This document shows positions 17,177-26,469 of a stretch of DNA of 64,000 bases, piece by piece. Origin of the DNA: Actinophytocola sp963840275 (GTDB taxonomy: Bacteria > Actinomycetota > Actinomycetes > Mycobacteriales > Pseudonocardiaceae); contig CAWIYK010000002.1 in NCBI GenBank assembly GCA_963840275.1, forward strand, positions 372,001-436,000, read 5' to 3'. A program made the position numbers and the translations under genes. Within the stretch, counting starts at the first letter, position 1, and every line of letters starts with the position of its first letter. The notes beneath the pieces were generated by a model, which saw only the letters and a program-made list of their open reading frames with translations, ran no database searches and had not been told where the DNA came from.

Positions 17177-19966
17177 GTGAACGACCATCGCAACCACCGG
17201 CGTCACTCCAGTGAGCCGGCATGGCCGACTGGTGACGACTCGGACCCTCGCGCGTCCGCGAAACGGGAGCAGGCCGAGGAGCGCACCGGCTTCTGGAGCC
17301 CCCTGTGGGAGGACGACGACGAGCCGTCGGGCCGCGCCAGTGGACGCAACCGCCACTCGAACGGCCACGCCGCCGGGCCTTCCACCGGTCATTCGAACGG
17401 GAACGGCCACCGCTGGCCGGACGCCGAGCCGCCGGCGGCCGGCGGCGCGCACCGCCACGAGCCGCCCGCACCGCGCCCGGCGCCCCGCTCCGCCGCCCCC
17501 GTGTGGCCGGGCCAGGAGGCGCCGCAGAGCCCGCCGCGCCCGGTCGGCCCGCGCCCCGGTGGTCCGCAGACCGGCCCCAGCGGCTTCCCCGGCCCGGCCG
17601 GCACCCGGCCCCCGTCGGACCAGACGACCCGCGTGGTCCGCCCGCGCCCCGGTGGCCCCTCGCGTCCCGGCGGCAACGCGGACGACCCGACCGAGCTGCT
17701 GCCGTCCGTTCGCGGCGGCGCCGGCGGCACCGGCCCGGAGCCGCAGCTGCTCACGCACCGCGAACCGGACTACGACGAGGACCGCAACGACGACCCGGAC
17801 CTCGACGACGACTACTACGACGAGGACGAGGACGGTCCCCTCAGCGAGGCGGACCGCAAGAAGCGCCGCAAGAGGATCTGGAAGCGCGTGCGGCGCGCGG
17901 GGTACGTGCTGACCGCGCTGATGATCATCGGGCCGATGGTGGCCTTCTTCGTCGCCTACCAGCTGGTCGAGGTGCCCTCGCCGCAGGCGGTCGCCGCGAA
18001 GCAGGGCCAGGTCGTCTCGCTGCAGTACAGCACCGGCGCCCCGCTGTCGAAGGTCGTGCCGCCCGGCGGCAACCGCACGATGGTCACCTACGAGGAGATC
18101 CCGAAGACGGTGCTGCACGCGGTGTACGCCGCGGAGGACGCCGAGTTCGAGACCAACCCCGGCTTCGACATCACCGGCGTGCTGTGGGCCGGCTGGAACC
18201 AGGTCAGCGGCGGCGGCGGCGGCGGTTCGACGATCACCCAGCAGTACATCAAGAAGGCCACCGGCAACGAGGAGAAGAGCCTCACCCGCAAGGGCCTCGA
18301 GATCGTCAAGGCCTACAAGATGAACAACACGTACGACAAAGAAGACATCATCACGGCCTACCTGAACACGATCTACTTCGGCCGCAGCGCGTACGGCATC
18401 GCGGCCGCGTCCCAGGCGTACTTCGGCAGGACGCTCCCTGAGCTGTCCCCGTCCGAGGCGGCGCTGCTCGCCGGCATGATCCAGCTCCCGGGTCGCGACA
18501 AGGACATGCCGTACATGAAGCAGCGCTGGAACTTCGTGATGGACCAGATGGTCGACAAGAACTGGCTGCCGGCCGCGGACCGCAAGGCCGCCCAGTTCCC
18601 GACGCTCATCGACATCAGCCAGGCCCGCCCCCAGGCCATCGAGGGCCCGGGCGCGCACATCCAGAACGCCGTGTTCGAGGAGCTGGAGCGCGAGGCCGGC
18701 ATCACCATCGAGAAGGCTCAGCAGCTGGGTCTGACCATCAAGACCACGATCGACCCGTGGGCCCAGCAGCACGCACTGGACGCCGTGAGCAGCGTGATGG
18801 AGGGCGAACCGACGAACCTGTTCCCCGCCATGGCCGCCGTCGACCCGAAGACCGGCGCGATCCTCGCCTACTACGGCGGTTCGAACGGCAACGGCCTCGA
18901 CTGGGCCGAGCAGCGGCAGGAGCCGGGCTCGTCGTTCAAGCCGTTCGACCTGGTCGCACTGCTGAGGCAGGGCAAGGGGCTGGGCGAGATCTACGACGGC
19001 ACGTCCGGCCGCACGTTCGACGGTCGCAAGGTCCGCAACTCCGGTGGCGCGTCCTGCGGCAAGGAGTGCACGGTCGCCGAGGCGATGAAGAAGTCGATCA
19101 ACACCGTCTTCTACGACATGGCGCTGAACACGGTCACCACGCAGAAGGTCGCCGACGCCGCGCGCGACGCCGGTGTCATGGCGCCGCTCGAGGGCGAGAA
19201 CGGCGGCGCGCCGGACGCGAACATCTCCATCGGCGGTGGCAAGACGCTGGTGTCGACGCTCGACATGGCCTCCGCGTACGCCACGTTCGCGGCGAACGGC
19301 ATGTACCGCAAGCCGCACCTGGTCTCCCAGGTCACCTACTCGAACGGCGGTGGCATCTTCTGGGAGCCGGACGCCTCGGTCACCACCGGCAAGCAGGTGT
19401 TGGACCCGAGCAACGCGGACAACAACAAGAAGATCGCCCGCAACGTCACCGAGTCGCTCAAGCCGGTCATCGACTACTCGAAGCTGGAGTGCAAGAAGCA
19501 CGAGTGCGCCGGCAAGACGGGCACGCACCAGCTCGGTGCCACCGAGGACAACGCGAAGGCGTGGATGGTGGGGTACACCCCGCAGATCTCGGCCGCGGTG
19601 TCGATGGCCGCCCAGGACGAGCAGGGCAACCAGGTGCCGCTCAAGAACGCCAAGGGCGACATCATCTACGGCTCTGGGCTGCCGGGGAAGATCTGGCAGG
19701 AGTTCATGAACAGATACCTCGAGGACAAACCGAAGGAGTCCTTCGGCAAGTACGAGCCGATCGGCAAGGAAGCGCCGAAGAAGACGTCGCAGTCGAACCG
19801 GCCGTCGAACTCCCAGTCCCAGACCCAGACGCAGACCCAGACTCAGCCGACCGAGACGACGGACCCGAGCGAGACGACGGATCCGTCCGATCCCGAGGAC
19901 CCGTCCGACCCCGAGGACCCGCCGATCCCGACGATCGGCATCGGCAGACCACCGGGCGACAACTGA
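17177..19966 (+). CDS. ponA: Class A penicillin-binding protein (PBP1A type)
   Basis: 929 residues; polymerises glycan strands and cross-links peptides. A disordered Pro/Gly-rich cytosolic tail (about 1-230) ends in an acidic run (DDPDLDDDYYDEDEDGP). One membrane segment lies at about 245-267. The GT51 domain (about 295-450) has EDAEF with the catalytic Glu, STITQQYIKK and RKGLEIVKAYKM. The transpeptidase domain has SSFK near 585, SIN near 640 and KTG near 780. The C-terminus is a Gln/Thr and Asp/Pro-rich tail with SDPEDP repeats. GTG at 17177 follows CTGGGAGGCC. The position after DUF5318 matches mycobacterial ponA1, a PknB target; the cytosolic Thr-rich tail could serve the same way. Confidence 0.96.
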   Translation: MNDHRNHRRHSSEPAWPTGDDSDPRASAKREQAEERTGFWSPLWEDDDEPSGRASGRNRHSNGHAAGPSTGHSNGNGHRWPDAEPPAAGGAHRHEPPAPRPAPRSAAPVWPGQEAPQSPPRPVGPRPGGPQTGPSGFPGPAGTRPPSDQTTRVVRPRPGGPSRPGGNADDPTELLPSVRGGAGGTGPEPQLLTHREPDYDEDRNDDPDLDDDYYDEDEDGPLSEADRKKRRKRIWKRVRRAGYVLTALMIIGPMVAFFVAYQLVEVPSPQAVAAKQGQVVSLQYSTGAPLSKVVPPGGNRTMVTYEEIPKTVLHAVYAAEDAEFETNPGFDITGVLWAGWNQVSGGGGGGSTITQQYIKKATGNEEKSLTRKGLEIVKAYKMNNTYDKEDIITAYLNTIYFGRSAYGIAAASQAYFGRTLPELSPSEAALLAGMIQLPGRDKDMPYMKQRWNFVMDQMVDKNWLPAADRKAAQFPTLIDISQARPQAIEGPGAHIQNAVFEELEREAGITIEKAQQLGLTIKTTIDPWAQQHALDAVSSVMEGEPTNLFPAMAAVDPKTGAILAYYGGSNGNGLDWAEQRQEPGSSFKPFDLVALLRQGKGLGEIYDGTSGRTFDGRKVRNSGGASCGKECTVAEAMKKSINTVFYDMALNTVTTQKVADAARDAGVMAPLEGENGGAPDANISIGGGKTLVSTLDMASAYATFAANGMYRKPHLVSQVTYSNGGGIFWEPDASVTTGKQVLDPSNADNNKKIARNVTESLKPVIDYSKLECKKHECAGKTGTHQLGATEDNAKAWMVGYTPQISAAVSMAAQDEQGNQVPLKNAKGDIIYGSGLPGKIWQEFMNRYLEDKPKESFGKYEPIGKEAPKKTSQSNRPSNSQSQTQTQTQTQPTETTDPSETTDPSDPEDPSDPEDPPIPTIGIGRPPGDN

Positions 19967-19970
19967 CCCC

Positions 19971-20009
19971 GACTAGGGCCCCGCGCCAACCCGGCGCGGG
20001 GCCCTAGTC
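19971..20009. terminator. Perfect 17-bp hairpin after ponA
   Basis: A 17-bp uninterrupted stem (19971-19987 with 19993-20009) and a 5-nt loop start 4 bp after the ponA stop codon. There is no U-tract, which is common for actinobacterial terminators. The next gene's -10 box begins at 20034. Confidence 0.8.
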
Positions 20010-20046
20010 GTTCGGACGATCATGGCGGCCCCGTAGCATCGCGCGC

Positions 20047-21648
20047 GTGCCAGGCGACACCGATCCCGACGAGGCCCCCGACTCGGCCGGCGGGCGCGTC
20101 GCCGAGGTGAGCGACACCGCGACGCTCGGCCGGGAGGACCGCGTCGTGCCGACCTGGACCGAACCGCTCGCACGCGCGGGAAGCGCGCCGATCGGCGGCC
20201 CGCTGGGAGTGCACGCGGCGATCGGCCGGCACTGGTTCTGGACGCCGCTACGGGTGGCGCTGCTCATCGCCGTCATCGGGCTGACCATCGGGTGGTTCGG
20301 CAAGGCGGCGTGCGTCCAGCAGCACTACAACGAGGACTCCAAGCAGCTCGAGCTGGACTGGCGGTCGAACCGCCCGTTCACCGCCATGTGCTACTCGGAC
20401 ATCATCCCGCTGTACTCCGCGGAGCAGCTCGACAAGGGCGGCTTCCCGTACAAGACGAGCTGGTTCGACGACGAGGGCAAGGCGACGCAGCACCAGCGCT
20501 GGATGGAGTACCCGGTACTGACCGGCCTGTTCCAGTGGGTGAACGCGAAGCTCACCGAGGGCTGGCTGAAGGTCGCCGACGCCGGCTGGCTGCCCACCGG
20601 GCTCGCCGTCACCGTGTTCTTCGACATCTCGGCCTTCTGGCTGGCGCTCGCGTGGCTGGTGACGATCTGGGCGGTGACCAGATCCGCGCGCCGACGCCCG
20701 TGGGACGCGGCGCTGATCGCGGCGTCGCCGCTGGTCCTCGTGCACGCGTTCACGAACTTCGACACCCTCGCGACCGCCTGTGCGGCGACCGCGCTGCTGG
20801 CGTGGGCGAGGAAGAAACCGGTGCTCGCCGGTGTGCTCCTCGGCATCGGCGGCGCGGCGAAGCTGTATCCGCTGTTCCTGCTGGGGGCCCTGCTGGTGCT
20901 GTGCCTGCGGGCGGGGCGGATGCGCGCGTGGTGGCTGACCGCCGGTGCCGCGCTGGCCGCGTGGGGGGCGGTGAACCTGCCGATCGCGCTCCTGTATCCA
21001 CGAGGGTGGTGGGAGTTCTTCCACCGCAACAGCCTGCGCGGCGCCGACCCGGACTCGCTGTACAACGTGGTCAACCAGTTCACGGGCTGGTCGGGCTTCG
21101 ACGGGCAGCTGGGTTTCAACGAGGTGCCGGTGTGGCTGAACGCGGTCAGCGCGGCGCTCTTCCTCGCGTGCTGCGCCGGGATCACGTTCATCGCGCTGCA
21201 CGCTCCGGTTCGCCCGCGCGTGGCGCAGCTGGGTTTCCTGGTGGTGGCCGCGTTCCTGGTGACGAACAAGGTGTGGAGCCCGCAGTACTCGCTGTGGCTC
21301 GTGCCGCTGGCGATCCTGGCGCTGCCACGGTGGCGGCTGCTGCTGGGCTGGATGACGCTCGACGCGCTCGTGTGGGCCCCGAGGATGATGTTCTACCTCG
21401 GCGACGACAAGAAGGGCCTGCCCATCGACTGGTTCCTGTCGTTCGTCGTGCTGCGCGACCTTGCGGTGGTGGGGCTGTGCGCGGTGATCGTCTACGAGAT
21501 CTACCGGCCCACCAGGGATCTCATCCGCATGGGCGGCGAGGACGATCCGGTCGGCGGTGTGCTTGGCGGTGCTCCGGACGTGTTCGTGCTGCGTGGCAGG
21601 AAGAAGAAGGAACTGGCTTCCGTGGGTGCGGCTGCCGAGGAGTCCTGA
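20047..21648 (+). CDS. GT87-family membrane glycosyltransferase
   Basis: 533 residues and about ten membrane segments after a cytosolic N-terminus of about 70 residues. The YSDIIPLY motif and NKVWSPQYSLWLVP near residue 410 are marks of the GT87/DUF2029 polyprenyl-phosphate-mannose-dependent transferases. These act on the outer face of the membrane in lipoglycan or arabinogalactan assembly. GTG at 20047 has TAGCAT 7 nt upstream. It follows ponA as Rv0051 follows Rv0050 in mycobacteria. Acceptor unknown. Confidence 0.88.
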   Translation: MPGDTDPDEAPDSAGGRVAEVSDTATLGREDRVVPTWTEPLARAGSAPIGGPLGVHAAIGRHWFWTPLRVALLIAVIGLTIGWFGKAACVQQHYNEDSKQLELDWRSNRPFTAMCYSDIIPLYSAEQLDKGGFPYKTSWFDDEGKATQHQRWMEYPVLTGLFQWVNAKLTEGWLKVADAGWLPTGLAVTVFFDISAFWLALAWLVTIWAVTRSARRRPWDAALIAASPLVLVHAFTNFDTLATACAATALLAWARKKPVLAGVLLGIGGAAKLYPLFLLGALLVLCLRAGRMRAWWLTAGAALAAWGAVNLPIALLYPRGWWEFFHRNSLRGADPDSLYNVVNQFTGWSGFDGQLGFNEVPVWLNAVSAALFLACCAGITFIALHAPVRPRVAQLGFLVVAAFLVTNKVWSPQYSLWLVPLAILALPRWRLLLGWMTLDALVWAPRMMFYLGDDKKGLPIDWFLSFVVLRDLAVVGLCAVIVYEIYRPTRDLIRMGGEDDPVGGVLGGAPDVFVLRGRKKKELASVGAAAEES

Positions 21649-21655
21649 CCTCGGG

Positions 21656-21890
21656 CTTTGGCCTCCGGCCCCCGGTTTCCACGCTACCGGCCACCACCGA
21701 CAAGTCCGGCCGCGCCGACGGTGGCCCTGTGGACAACCGCCTGGCAGCGTCTGCCGGATCAGCCCAGCGGATCGGTGACCTTGCGGCTAGCGGCGGCCCG
21801 ACAATCAGTGCCCTGTGGACAACCGCCCTTCGGGCAGCCAGAACTGTCGGTGCCAGCGGGTAGCGTGGAAACCGGGGCCGGAGGCCAAGG
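21656..21890. repeat. Dispersed palindromic intergenic repeat, copy B
   Basis: The arms at 21656-21690 and 21857-21890 are nearly perfect inverted repeats of 34-35 nt, with about three differences; the core is CCACGCTACC against GGTAGCGTGG. The interior carries two TGTGGACAA motifs (21728-21736 and 21814-21822). Eighteen bases at 21721 match copy A at 7141. The whole element lies between two genes and encodes nothing convincing. It looks like a MITE- or REP-like element. Confidence 0.75.
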
Positions 21891-22002
21891 TCGGCGGGAT
21901 CCATCCGTTCAACGACGCCGGACGCCGCGAACACGGCACGCCGACGCGGTCGCGGCGCGCGTACACCGAGCAGCACCTGTGGCAACCGCTCGACGCGCCC
22001 GG

Positions 22003-22045
22003 ACTGTCGGTGGGTGCCGGAGCGTGGAAACCGGCAGGCACCGGT
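22003..22045. repeat. Partial extra arm of the palindromic repeat
   Basis: CTGTCGGTGGGTGCCGGAGCGTGGAAACC closely resembles the right arm of copy B (CTGTCGGTGCC and GCGTGGAAACCGG). It is a solitary arm between copy B and the end of the next minus-strand gene, suggesting internal deletion or partial duplication. Confidence 0.5.
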
Positions 22046-22073
22046 GTCAGCGGCTGACCAACGACCTAGCGAC

Positions 22074-23567
22074 TCACTGCCGGCCCGAAGCATTCGAGAC
22101 GTTCACCAGCGGCTCGTCCGCCGCGAAGGTCTCCTTCGCGGTCAGGAACGCGCAGAACAACCCGATCAGCAGCGCGGCCCGGCCCCACACGCCGACCATC
22201 ACCGCCTGTGCGGACAGGCCGTCGAAGATGCCGCCGTGTTTGCCGTAGAAGATCTCGTAGTACCAGCGGAAGATGCCGATCCCCATCGCCAGGTCGGCCG
22301 CGAAGTACGCCACGATCCAGCCCCAGCGGATCTTCAGCAGCACGAACATCGGGATCAGCCACAGCGTGTACTGCGGCGAGTGGACCTTGTGCAGCAACAG
22401 GAACCCGCACAGCATGGCCGCCGACACCGGCAGCCACGGGAACGTGCCCTCCTTGAGGTACCGCGCCCAACCGAACCCGCACGCCACCACGAACGACAGC
22501 AGCATGAGCATCGGCGACAGCACGCCGATCAGCTCCTGCGTCGGCACGTTGTCCGAGTCGGAGTACGGACGCAGTCCCCAGAACCAGATCGAGTTCGTGG
22601 TGATGTCGGCCTTGCGCAACAACTGGAACGTGAACGACGCACGCCAGCCCTCGAAGCCGGCCACCGCGAACGGGATGTTCACCAGCACCGCGGCGCCCAG
22701 CGCCGCGCCGGCGATCCGGAGCGCGCCCCGCCAGTCCGGGCCCTTCCGGTCGCCGTACTCCTTGCCGCCCTGCCCGCCCGTCAGCACGTAGAGCATGAGT
22801 GGCAGCACGAAGATCGCCGGGTACACCTTGAACGCGAACCCGAGACCGAGCAGCACGGCGGCGACCGTGGCCCGACTGATCAGCGGTCGGTCCCGCCCGC
22901 GTCTGCCCCACCCTCGGTGCACGACGTAGAACGCCGCGACGGCACACAGCACCACCGGCAGTTCCCAGTTGTGGAACGCGTACAGCACGAGCGGCGGCCC
23001 GATCGCCCACAGCAGCGCGCGCCACCCCCCCATCCGCCCCAGCAGCCACGCCGTGGCCAGCCCGAACGGCGCGAGCAGCAGCGCCGAGAAGAGCAGGAAG
23101 TCCGCGTCGGTGTGCGCGAAGATCGCCGACGCCCAGATCACCACGCCGGTCAACACGGGGTACTCGACGACACCGCCGGACGGGTTGCCCTCCGGCGTCA
23201 GCTTGCCGTTGACGTACGGGAACACGTGCCGGTCGATGTCCCGGCCGATCCACAGCGTCTGGATGTCGGAGTAGCAGAAGTCCTGGTAGCGCCGCTTGTC
23301 GAAGTCCGGCTGGCTGCGGCCCCACTGGTCGAAGCGCGGGCCCGTGCAGCGGTCCTTGTTGATGAACCCGAGCACCAGGGTGATCCCACACAACACGGTC
23401 AGCGCGACGAGCGCGAGCGAGCCGAGCCGTCCCGCGACGCCGACACCCGGCCGACCGGTCCGCTCGCCGTCCGCCGGCGCGCCCACCTCGTCGGGCACTG
23501 GGCCGTCCGCCTCTCCTGACCTCGACTGTGACTCTGGCGCCGCCGCACCGGCCGGCACGATACTCAC
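22074..23567 (-). CDS. GT87-family membrane glycosyltransferase, second copy
   Basis: 497 residues, polytopic. YSDIQTLW and LHKVHSPQYTLWLIP match the GT87 signature seen in the gene at 20047-21648, and the two are distant paralogs facing each other. GTG at 23567 is chosen because it overlaps the nfo stop by 4 bp (GTGA), giving translational coupling; an open frame continues upstream but only as antisense-like sequence inside nfo. The N-terminal 50 residues are hydrophilic and precede the first membrane segment. Its coupling to a DNA repair gene is probably not functional. Confidence 0.85.
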   Translation of the reverse strand: MSIVPAGAAAPESQSRSGEADGPVPDEVGAPADGERTGRPGVGVAGRLGSLALVALTVLCGITLVLGFINKDRCTGPRFDQWGRSQPDFDKRRYQDFCYSDIQTLWIGRDIDRHVFPYVNGKLTPEGNPSGGVVEYPVLTGVVIWASAIFAHTDADFLLFSALLLAPFGLATAWLLGRMGGWRALLWAIGPPLVLYAFHNWELPVVLCAVAAFYVVHRGWGRRGRDRPLISRATVAAVLLGLGFAFKVYPAIFVLPLMLYVLTGGQGGKEYGDRKGPDWRGALRIAGAALGAAVLVNIPFAVAGFEGWRASFTFQLLRKADITTNSIWFWGLRPYSDSDNVPTQELIGVLSPMLMLLSFVVACGFGWARYLKEGTFPWLPVSAAMLCGFLLLHKVHSPQYTLWLIPMFVLLKIRWGWIVAYFAADLAMGIGIFRWYYEIFYGKHGGIFDGLSAQAVMVGVWGRAALLIGLFCAFLTAKETFAADEPLVNVSNASGRQ

Positions 23568-24334
23568 CGGCCGGTTGCCGCACGCAGGAACGCGATGTCC
23601 TCGGCCTGCCCGTCCGCCGGTGTCTCCACCACGATGGGCGCGCCGGCCTCCCTGGCCACCGCCGCGAGTTCCTCCGCCTCGATCATGCCAGTCGCGATGT
23701 TGGCGTGTCGGTCCCGCGACGACGCGAACTCGTCGCGCGAGCTGTTCAGGTGCACGAGGTCGATGCGGCCGGTGATGGCCTTGACCCGCTCGACGATGCC
23801 GACCAGGTCCTCGCCGGCGGCGAACGCGTGGCAGGTGTCGAGGCAGAAGCCGGCGCCGAACTCGCCTACCTCGTCCCACAGCCGCGCCAGCATGTCGAAC
23901 CGGCGGGCCATGGCGTTGTCACCGCCCGCGGTGTTCTCGATGAGCACGGGCAGCGGGAAGCCGCCCGCCTCCGCCTGCCGCTCGAAGAACTTGCGCCAGT
24001 TCGCCAGCCCGGCGGCCGGGTCCTCGCCCTGCGTCACGTGCCCGCCGTGCACGATCAGGCCCTTCGCGCCGGTCTTGGCCGCCGAGTCGGCGTACTGGGC
24101 GACCGTCTTGCGGGACGGGATCCGGATGCGGTTGTTCGTCGAGGCGATGTTCACCGGGTAGGGCGAGTGCACGAACACGTCGATGCCGGCCTCGCGCAGC
24201 GCGTCGGCCTGCGGGTGCGGCGGCTGCGCCTTCCAGCTCTGCGGGTCGCCGAGGAAGAACTGCACGACCTCCGCGTTCCGCTCCAGTGCGGCGCCGAGGG
24301 GGTCGTCGCTCTTGATGTGGGCGCCGATGCTCAT
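23564..24334 (-). CDS. nfo: Deoxyribonuclease IV (AP endonuclease)
   Basis: 256 residues of the TIM-barrel Nfo family, which cleaves DNA at abasic sites using zinc. The start MSIGAHIK is typical. Metal-ligand segments VHSPYPVN, LIVHGGHVTQGED, VLIENTAGG, LDTCHAFAAGED and IDLVHLNSSRD appear in family order. TACGCT lies 8 nt before the ATG, which suggests a leaderless message. Its stop overlaps the start of the GT87 gene. Confidence 0.93.
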   Translation of the reverse strand: MSIGAHIKSDDPLGAALERNAEVVQFFLGDPQSWKAQPPHPQADALREAGIDVFVHSPYPVNIASTNNRIRIPSRKTVAQYADSAAKTGAKGLIVHGGHVTQGEDPAAGLANWRKFFERQAEAGGFPLPVLIENTAGGDNAMARRFDMLARLWDEVGEFGAGFCLDTCHAFAAGEDLVGIVERVKAITGRIDLVHLNSSRDEFASSRDRHANIATGMIEAEELAAVAREAGAPIVVETPADGQAEDIAFLRAATGR

Positions 24335-24530
24335 GGCCAGCGAGCGTAGTCGGCCGGCCCGACACAAAGGGGAGGTGTCCCGGCCTACCCCACCCGCGCG
24401 GGCGCGTAGGCCGGATGGCGCAACGGCATCGGCCAGGTCACGAACTCGCCTGGTCACCGTCACCAACCCGGGTTACCGTCGTTCTACCTGATAGGTGTTA
24501 CCGGCGATCACCACACCGGGGAGGACAGCG

Positions 24531-25526
24531 ATGCGGCGGCGAGTGCGGAGTATCTCGGCTGCGGTCGCGCTCGTCCTCGGTGCCTGCACCGCGAGTCTCC
24601 TCGCCGGCGGCGGCACCGCGAACGCGGCCGAACCCATCGTCATCGGCGACTGCTCGACGTCCGTCCAGGGCACCCCCGGCCAGCCCGTCTCGCTCGCGCC
24701 GGCCGCCGTGCTCGGCGTGGTGACCGACGCGGTGCGTGCCGTGCCGCTCGCCGGTCCGCCGCTCGCCGGCGCCGCCAACCGGGCGTTCGCCGCGCTGCCG
24801 CCCATCCCGATCGGCGCGCTGCCCAACGGCACCGGCTACATCTCCGGCGGCACGATCGCCACCGCCGTGGTCGCCCAGGTCAGGAAGATCCCCCTGCTCG
24901 GGCCGGTGCTCGGCGCGGTCGTGTCGACCGTGCAGTCCACGCTGACCCAGATCTGCGGTGTGACGGTGACCGGCGCGAACGCGGTCGCCGCACCGGTCCA
25001 GGACGGCGCCGCGGCCGTCGCGGACGCCTCCGAGTCGGCCGTCGGTGGCCTCGTTCCGGGCGGCTCCGGCACGCCGGGCGGCGGCGGTCCCGGCGGCCCG
25101 AACACCGGCAACCCGCAGCAGCCGCCGGGCACCGGCGGCGGCGCCGGCATGCCGGCGCCCAACCAGCCGGTCGGCAACGGGCTGCCCGGCCTCGGGCTCT
25201 ACCCGTCCGACCTCTGGTACTTCGGCCGCTCGCCGATGGCCGACTACAGCTCCATCCCGTTCGCAAGGGCCGGCCTGTTCTCGCCCTCGCCCGGCGTCCG
25301 CTACGGCGGCGGGGTGCCCGGCTACACGCCGGAGTTCGGCATCCTCGGCGCCGACCAACCGCTCGACGACGGCGTCTCGGTCGCCGGCCGCGCGGAGGCG
25401 CTCGACCCGCCCGCCGACCAGCGCATCGAGTTCCCGGTGCTGCTCGCGGTGCTGATGCTGTCCTGCGTGACCGCCACGCTGGTCCGCACCTGGGTGCTGC
25501 GCAACACCCCGCAGCCTGCCCTGTAG
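24531..25526 (+). CDS. Secreted/anchored protein, 331 aa, unknown function
   Basis: A signal peptide (MRRRVRSISAAVALVLGA, then GGGTANAA at about residue 36) precedes a hydrophobic, low-complexity domain with two Cys (DCSTS and QICGV). A Gly/Pro linker (about 190-225) and a Tyr/Phe/Ser-rich segment follow, then a C-terminal membrane segment (VLLAVLMLSCVTATLV). I do not recognise the family. GGGGAGGACAGCG precedes the ATG. The stop TAG is part of TAGCCT (25524-25529), a plausible -10 box for the ribosomal operon that follows. Confidence 0.75.
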   Translation: MRRRVRSISAAVALVLGACTASLLAGGGTANAAEPIVIGDCSTSVQGTPGQPVSLAPAAVLGVVTDAVRAVPLAGPPLAGAANRAFAALPPIPIGALPNGTGYISGGTIATAVVAQVRKIPLLGPVLGAVVSTVQSTLTQICGVTVTGANAVAAPVQDGAAAVADASESAVGGLVPGGSGTPGGGGPGGPNTGNPQQPPGTGGGAGMPAPNQPVGNGLPGLGLYPSDLWYFGRSPMADYSSIPFARAGLFSPSPGVRYGGGVPGYTPEFGILGADQPLDDGVSVAGRAEALDPPADQRIEFPVLLAVLMLSCVTATLVRTWVLRNTPQPAL

Positions 25527-25551
25527 CCTGTCTCTCGCAAGACCCCTCCTG

Positions 25552-25568
25552 CCACGGAGAGTCCGTGG
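25552..25568 (+). promoter_or_regulatory. Hairpin in the rpsF leader
   Basis: CCACGGA (25552-25558) and TCCGTGG (25562-25568) form a 7-bp stem in the short leader before the rpsF Shine-Dalgarno AGGAGGTGA. S6:S18 autoregulation through an rpsF leader is known in other bacteria. I cannot confirm the specific motif here, so the assignment is tentative. Confidence 0.3.
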
Positions 25569-25599
25569 CCGCAGAGTCCACAGGAGGTGAGTGGTCTTC

Positions 25600-25896
25600 A
25601 TGCGTCATTACGAGGTAATGGTCATCCTCGATCCCACACTCGACGAGCGCACCGTTCAGCCCTCGCTCGACACGTTCCTCAACGTCATCCGCACTTCTGG
25701 CGGCAACGTGGAGAAGGTCGACGTCTGGGGCAAGCGCCGCCTCTCGTTCGAGATCAACAAGCACACCGAGGGCATCTACGCGGTGCTCGACGTGAACGCC
25801 GACCCGGACGCGGTCAAGGAGCTCGACCGCCAGCTGGGCCTGCAGGAGTCGGTGCTGCGGACTAAGGTCCTGCGGCGCGACCCCGCGGGGGCCTGA
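25600..25896 (+). CDS. rpsF: 30S ribosomal protein S6
   Basis: 98 residues. MRHYEVMVILDP, the VDVWGKRRLSFEINK strand and LRTKVLRRD are family landmarks. ATG at 25600 is chosen because the Shine-Dalgarno AGGAGGTGA ends at 25590 and would be too close to the GTG at 25591. First gene of the rpsF-ssb-rpsR-rplI operon. Confidence 0.97.
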   Translation: MRHYEVMVILDPTLDERTVQPSLDTFLNVIRTSGGNVEKVDVWGKRRLSFEINKHTEGIYAVLDVNADPDAVKELDRQLGLQESVLRTKVLRRDPAGA

Positions 25897-25914
25897 GATA
25901 CCGGGAGGTACGAC

Positions 25915-26415
25915 ATGGCCGGCGACACAGTCATCACCGTAATCGGCAACCTGACCGCCGACCCGGAGCTGCGATTCACGCAGTCCGGTGCCGCGGTGGC
26001 CAACTTCACGGTGGCTTCCACGCCACGCACCCTCGACCGCGCGAGCGGCGAGTGGAAGGACGGGGAAGCCCTCTTCCTGCGGTGCAACATCTGGCGGCAG
26101 GCCGCGGAGAACGTGGCGGAGTCGCTCACCCGCGGCGCCCGCGTGATCGTCAGCGGTCGGCTCAAGCAGCGGTCCTTCGAGACCCGCGAGGGTGAGAAGC
26201 GCACCGTCGTCGAGCTCGAGGTCGACGAGATCGGCCCGTCGCTGCGGTACGCGACCGCGAAGGTGAACAAGGTTGCCCGAGGCAGTGGAGGCGGCGGCGG
26301 TTTCGGCGGCGGCGGTGGCGGCGGGTCCGCACCGGCCGACGACCCGTGGGGCTCCGCTCCGCCCGCTGGCGCGCCCAGCGGCGGCGGCGGGTTCAGCGAC
26401 GAACCGCCCTTCTAA
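25915..26415 (+). CDS. ssb: Single-stranded DNA-binding protein
   Basis: 166 residues. An OB fold spans about 1-115 (TVIGNLTADPELRFTQSGAAV, LFLRCNIWRQAAENVAESL, GARVIVSGRLKQRSFETREG). A Gly-rich flexible tail follows, ending in the acidic tip FSDEPPF that recruits partner proteins. GGGAGGTACGAC precedes the ATG. Located between rpsF and rpsR, as in most actinobacteria. Confidence 0.97.
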   Translation: MAGDTVITVIGNLTADPELRFTQSGAAVANFTVASTPRTLDRASGEWKDGEALFLRCNIWRQAAENVAESLTRGARVIVSGRLKQRSFETREGEKRTVVELEVDEIGPSLRYATAKVNKVARGSGGGGGFGGGGGGGSAPADDPWGSAPPAGAPSGGGGFSDEPPF

Positions 26416-26469
26416 GCCACCCTGCTTGGATTGACACAGTGGGATCGAGACAGACTCAGGAGTAACACC

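Noticed and set aside
16973..19528. 851-codon open frame antisense to ponA
   Set aside because: It has the Arg/Val/Leu/Gly-rich composition produced by reading GC-rich codons backwards, no ribosome site and no recognisable domain. The forward frame is a clear PBP.
21649..22073. Insertion sequence
   Set aside because: There are inverted arms but no transposase frame; treated as a non-autonomous repeat.
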